48,802 bases of DNA. Source: Methanolobus sp. Its GTDB lineage: Archaea; Halobacteriota; Methanosarcinia; Methanosarcinales; Methanosarcinaceae. A program made the translations under genes and the position numbers. Shown here in pieces: positions 45,649-48,802 of the stretch. The notes under the pieces are model-generated. The model was not told the DNA's origin, made no database searches, and saw only the letters and a list, made by a program, of their open reading frames with translations. Location: positions 1-48,802 of the forward strand of contig NZ_JAUXNK010000043.1 of assembly GCF_030682845.1 (NCBI RefSeq), given 5' to 3'. Every line of letters begins with the position of its first letter. The first letter of the stretch is position 1.

Positions 45649-47904
45649 ATGGCCACAGCTGGAACTCAGGAAAGGTTGGGACGTGGCCTGGGCTTTTTCT
45701 CGACTTTTGCCATCGGTACCGGTACTATGATCGGGGCGGGAATATTCATCCTCCCGGGCATCGCCATGGCAAATGCGGGTCCAGGAGCGATACTTTCGTT
45801 CCTGCTTGGGGGCATCATCACAATAGCCACAGCCATCAGTATGGCAGAGCTGGCGACGGGAATGCCTTCTGCTGGCGGAAGCTATTATTATATCAGCCGC
45901 ACAATGGGAGCGGTCCTTGGTGCGGTGATCGGCCTTGGCTCATGGCTGGCGCTGATATTCAAAGGTTCTTTTGCCCTTGTGGGCCTGGCTGAGTATTTCC
46001 AGATATTCTACCATCTACCCCTCTACCTCATTGCAGTTGCTGCTGGAGTCATTCTCCTTGTGATCAACTACCGTGGTGCTAAAAGCAGCGGCTCGCTTCA
46101 GAATATTATTGTGGCACTTCTAATCGTTATCCTCCTGGCGTTCATATCAGAAGTGGCATTGTTCATAGAGCCTGGCAACTTCACACCCACTCTGCCTTAC
46201 GGACCAGCATCCGTCCTGACCACTACAGGTATGATCTTCATATCCTACCTGGGACTTGCAGAGCTTTCCGCAGTCTCCGAGGAGGTCAAAAATCCATCAA
46301 GGAACCTGCCTCTTGCTTTTATTGCCTCGGCAGTGGCAGTGACACTGTTCTACGTTGGCATAATGGCAGTAGTTGTGGGAATCTCGGCCCCCGGCATGAC
46401 CGCATCCACAGTTACCCCTCTTGCAGACATCGCCGGGCTGCTTGCCGGGGATGCAGGGAGGATCATCATAGTATTTGGCGCGCTCATCGCCACGCTCTCC
46501 ACAGCCAATGGAGCCATATTATCATCTTCCAGGTTTCCCTTTGCCATGAGCAGGGATGCACTGATGCCAAAATGGTTCATAACGATCCATAAGAAGTTTG
46601 AGACCCCTTCCAATGCCATACTGGTGACCGGGCTGATCATGATCCTGCTATTATTCCTCTTCGACATACAGCAACTTGCAAGACTGGGGGGGGCTTTCAA
46701 TATACTTATCTTCGTCCTGCTGAACGTGGCCGTAATAATCCTCAGGAAGCGGACCCTTCCCGGCTATGAGCCTACCTTCAGGGATCCGTTCTTCCCACTA
46801 ACCCAGATAATAGGGATAGGAGGAAGCCTGATACTGCTACCGCTTCTGGGAGTGCTGCCTTTGTTCTTTGCAATTGTCATGGTGTTTGCCGGAGTGGGCT
46901 GGTTCAGATATTATGGAAGGGGCAAAGCCACACCTAAATACACCCTGTTCGACCTGCTTGAGAACACAGTTGAAAAAACGAATGTTAAACCCGGGTCAGT
47001 AGTCAAGGTATTGGTGCCCATCTCCAATCCCAGACATGAGCGCGACCTCCTTAAACTGGCGGACTGTCTTGGCAGCGAGATCATCGGACTTCACGTTATC
47101 AAGGTTCCGGACCAGACGAGCCTGCAGGTAGCCAGGGAAGCATTCCGCGACAGGCATACGGCAATGGATTTCAGTTTCAAAAGGGAATTTGACAGGTATC
47201 CTGTGATCATTGGTCACAAAAGAGACTACATTGTTGCTTTTGACCATGACATCGCAAATTCGATAAACGAACAGGCTGAGATAGAGAACGTTGATACTAT
47301 TATCATGGGATGGCATGAAAGCAGGTTCCAGTATTTCCTCGGGGAAGTGGCAAGTGATGTACTTGCTTCCTCTAAAAAGCAGATCCTTCTCCTGAAAGGA
47401 TACCTGCCGGACAGGATAAGCACGATACTTGTCGCATATAATGGCAAGGAGAACTCAGTGCAGGGCCTTCACCTGGCCCGGAAACTGGCTGCCAACACAG
47501 GGGCTCAGATAGTGATAATAACCGTCATCAGTCCCGATGAGGAACAGGAGAGGAAGGAAGAGATCACTGCGAAGATATCCGAACTGGCAGCAGAAGAGGA
47601 CATAATACCTCTTGAGTGCAGAGTACTGGAAAGATACTCTGTAGAAGATGCCATACTGGAAGCAGCTGAAGACAGCGATGTGACCATAATAGGCGATTCC
47701 AGCCAGAGGTTCAAGGTATCCCTGATAGGGACCATGTCCCATAGGATTGCCAGGCATTCAAAAAAACCGGTCCTCATTGTAAAAAGACCAAGACCCATAT
47801 CCAGGGAAAGCCTGAACTACTTTTTGAAAAAGGTCTTGCGCAAATGCAGGGCAGAACTGCAAAGGCGGAAATTGTACCGCAGCACAGAATCTTCCGGTCC
47901 ATAG
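45649..47904 (+). CDS. APC-family amino-acid permease fused to two UspA domains
   Basis: The product is 751 residues. Residues 1-425 are an APC permease with about twelve helices; the substrate-binding first helix reads GTGTMIGAGIFILPG (22-36). Residues about 445-585 and 595-735 are two universal-stress-like domains (VVKVLVPISNPRHERDLLKL; ISTILVAYNGKENSVQGLHL). The UspA nucleotide motif G-x2-G-x9-G-(S/T) is only partly kept (GDSSQRFKVSLIGTMSHRI) in the second and poor in the first. The fusion suggests a transporter regulated by nucleotide or energy state. The transported amino acid is unknown. The start ATG follows AAAGAGGATACAAATAA. Confidence 0.92.
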   Translation: MATAGTQERLGRGLGFFSTFAIGTGTMIGAGIFILPGIAMANAGPGAILSFLLGGIITIATAISMAELATGMPSAGGSYYYISRTMGAVLGAVIGLGSWLALIFKGSFALVGLAEYFQIFYHLPLYLIAVAAGVILLVINYRGAKSSGSLQNIIVALLIVILLAFISEVALFIEPGNFTPTLPYGPASVLTTTGMIFISYLGLAELSAVSEEVKNPSRNLPLAFIASAVAVTLFYVGIMAVVVGISAPGMTASTVTPLADIAGLLAGDAGRIIIVFGALIATLSTANGAILSSSRFPFAMSRDALMPKWFITIHKKFETPSNAILVTGLIMILLLFLFDIQQLARLGGAFNILIFVLLNVAVIILRKRTLPGYEPTFRDPFFPLTQIIGIGGSLILLPLLGVLPLFFAIVMVFAGVGWFRYYGRGKATPKYTLFDLLENTVEKTNVKPGSVVKVLVPISNPRHERDLLKLADCLGSEIIGLHVIKVPDQTSLQVAREAFRDRHTAMDFSFKREFDRYPVIIGHKRDYIVAFDHDIANSINEQAEIENVDTIIMGWHESRFQYFLGEVASDVLASSKKQILLLKGYLPDRISTILVAYNGKENSVQGLHLARKLAANTGAQIVIITVISPDEEQERKEEITAKISELAAEEDIIPLECRVLERYSVEDAILEAAEDSDVTIIGDSSQRFKVSLIGTMSHRIARHSKKPVLIVKRPRPISRESLNYFLKKVLRKCRAELQRRKLYRSTESSGP

Positions 47905-48090
47905 ATTCGCTGTGCTTAGAAATATAAAGTGGTCAGATCCGTATCCGGAAATGATAAAGTATGCAACCCCAGCAATCGGCTTTGTCAGGTTTTACTATGA
48001 AATTTTCCCATGGGGAGCTTTACATATTAGTTACCAAGAAAAAGACTTAAATAATAATGATTCCTATTTAGAATTATATCTTAAAACGGA

Positions 48091-48105
48091 TTTGCTAAAA
48101 GCAAA
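48091..48105 (+). promoter_or_regulatory. Palindrome TTTGC-TAAAA-GCAAA, possible Fur-family operator
   Basis: The inverted repeat sits between a TATA box (TTATATCTTAA, about 48075-48085) and the expected transcript start near 48105. This is where an autorepressor would block transcription of the regulator-peroxiredoxin unit. Confidence 0.45.
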
Positions 48106-48144
48106 CACAACCATAAAAGACTGAAATTGAAGGAATGATCACAG

Positions 48145-48537
48145 ACGAGTACAGAAGGCATCAAATACACAAATCAAAGGATAGAGATCCTGCAGTTCCT
48201 GAAGGAATTCGACGGGCACCCTACCGTAGAAGACGTGTACGAAGGCGTCAGGAAAAAGCTGACCAGGATAAGTAAAGCCACTGTATACAGCAATCTGAGG
48301 TTCCTGGCTGAAAAAAGCCTGATCAAAGAGGTGAACATCAAGGGAGTTTCCAGATTTGAGGCAAATCTTGTACCGCACCACCACATCATCTGTATTGAAT
48401 GTGGTAAAATCTCTGATTACGAATCAGAAGAACTGACAGGTTACTCGCTGAAGATAGCGAGTGATATAGAAGACTTTGAAGTAGAGAGCACAGATACGAA
48501 CTTTTACGGATTCTGTAAAGAATGTATGGAGGAATAA
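48145..48537 (+). CDS. Fur/PerR-family metalloregulator
   Basis: This encodes a Fur-family repressor with an N-terminal winged helix ([20 protein letters not shown], then TVEDVYEGV and [13 protein letters not shown]) and a C-terminal dimer and metal domain: [13 protein letters not shown], and CKECMEE with a second CxxC, forming a Cys4 zinc site. The winged helix is coded well upstream of the first normal start (GTG 48235, which would remove it), and an in-frame TGA lies at 48136-48138. Between them only ACG 48145 stands at a correct distance after AAGGA; it would give [12 protein letters not shown], 130 residues. A frame error after ATG 48135 is the alternative. It precedes a peroxiredoxin by one base, suggesting peroxide or iron control. 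Confidence 0.85.
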   Translation, partial: TSTEGIKYTNQRIEILQFLKEFDGHPTVEDVYEGVRKKLTRISKATVYSNLRFLAEKSLIKEVNIKGVSRFEANLVPHHHIICIECGKISDYESEELTGYSLKIASDIEDFEVESTDTNFYGFCKECMEE

Positions 48538-48538
48538 T

Positions 48539-48802
48539 ATGGACGAAATAGTAACAATGCCGCTCATAGGCGATGATGCACCGACGTTTACAGCAAAGAC
48601 GACTATGGGGGAGATCAATTTCCCCAAGGACTACAAAGGCAAATGGGTCATCCTCTTCAGTCACCCGGCAGACTTCACGCCTGTGTGTACCACGGAGTTC
48701 ATGACATTTGCAAGCATGCAGGAAGATTTCAAAGCACTAAATTGTGAACTCATCGGCCTGTCCATTGACAGTATCTACGCCCACATTGCATGGCTTAGGA
48801 CC
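48539..48802 (+). CDS. Peroxiredoxin (AhpC/Prx6-like), partial
   Basis: The first 88 residues are visible; the gene runs off the right edge. It reduces peroxides through the peroxidatic Cys50 in [14 protein letters not shown]. The N terminus [20 protein letters not shown] and the AHIAWLR segment are typical of the archaeal Prx6-type enzymes. Its ribosome-binding site GGAGG lies within the last codons of the Fur-family gene, so the two are translationally linked. With a PerR-like neighbour this forms an oxidative-stress operon of an oxygen-sensitive methanogen. Confidence 0.93.
   Translation, partial: MDEIVTMPLIGDDAPTFTAKTTMGEINFPKDYKGKWVILFSHPADFTPVCTTEFMTFASMQEDFKALNCELIGLSIDSIYAHIAWLRT

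Noticed and set aside
47912-48124. 70-residue frame beginning with GTG between the permease and the Fur-family gene
   Set aside because: No ribosome-binding site, no family character, and it overlaps the likely promoter and palindrome of the regulator operon.

Overview
The window is archaeal and comes from a methanogen of the order Methanosarcinales. The strongest evidence is a complete methyl-coenzyme M reductase operon (mcrBDCGA) whose McrA keeps the numbering of the modified residues known from Methanosarcina. It is transcribed divergently from mmp10, the radical SAM enzyme that methylates McrA. Other archaeal markers are the large subunit of DNA polymerase D, membrane-anchored LonB, an archaeal ATP-dependent DNA ligase, Tsr3, TATA-box promoters and a mixture of Shine-Dalgarno and probably leaderless starts. 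A methylotrophic Methanosarcinaceae genus is likely, but the genus cannot be fixed from sequence reading alone.

Layout. 1-4.3 kb: a tandem DUF1538 membrane pair (the first runs off the left edge), a ferric-reductase-like membrane protein, two small proteins, a three-tRNA cluster (Val, Phe, Gly) and a secreted protein. 4.6-9.2 kb: three proteolysis genes, lonB, tldD and tldE/pmbA. 9.4-12.3 kb: a CHASE4/HAMP/PAS histidine kinase translationally coupled to a receiver-PAS protein. 12.3-18.1 kb (minus strand): MFS transporter, PAP2 phosphatase, a cupredoxin-fold lipoprotein that has lost copper ligands, DNA ligase, homoserine dehydrogenase and an ACT regulator. 18.2-22.0 kb: an envelope group made of a membrane-anchored winged-helix protein, a secreted coiled-coil protein, a small lipoprotein and HtpX.

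22.0-26.3 kb: DUF488, a decayed histidine-kinase tail, aroA and a hydantoinase/oxoprolinase protein. 26.5-33.1 kb: mcrA to mcrB on the minus strand, a strong terminator after mcrA, and mmp10 divergent. 33.1-36.5 kb: polC (DP2). 36.7-38.7 kb: a small winged-helix protein, tRNA-Leu(CAA) and a two-subunit class I fumarase. 38.7-43.4 kb (minus strand): a four-gene pilus or secretion operon with the order MinD-like, secretion ATPase, and two GspF-like membrane proteins, which is the order of bacterial tadZ-tadA-tadB-tadC. 43.5-48.8 kb: tsr3, a LOG-like Rossmann protein, exonuclease III, an amino-acid permease with two UspA domains, and a Fur-family regulator with a peroxiredoxin (cut by the right edge).

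Most of the window is core methanogen chromosome. The parts most worth a second look are the Tad-like operon with its altered P-loop, the regulator genes without normal start codons next to palindromes, the ligand-less cupredoxin, the kinase remnant, and the inverted repeat at the mmp10 start facing the mcr promoter.
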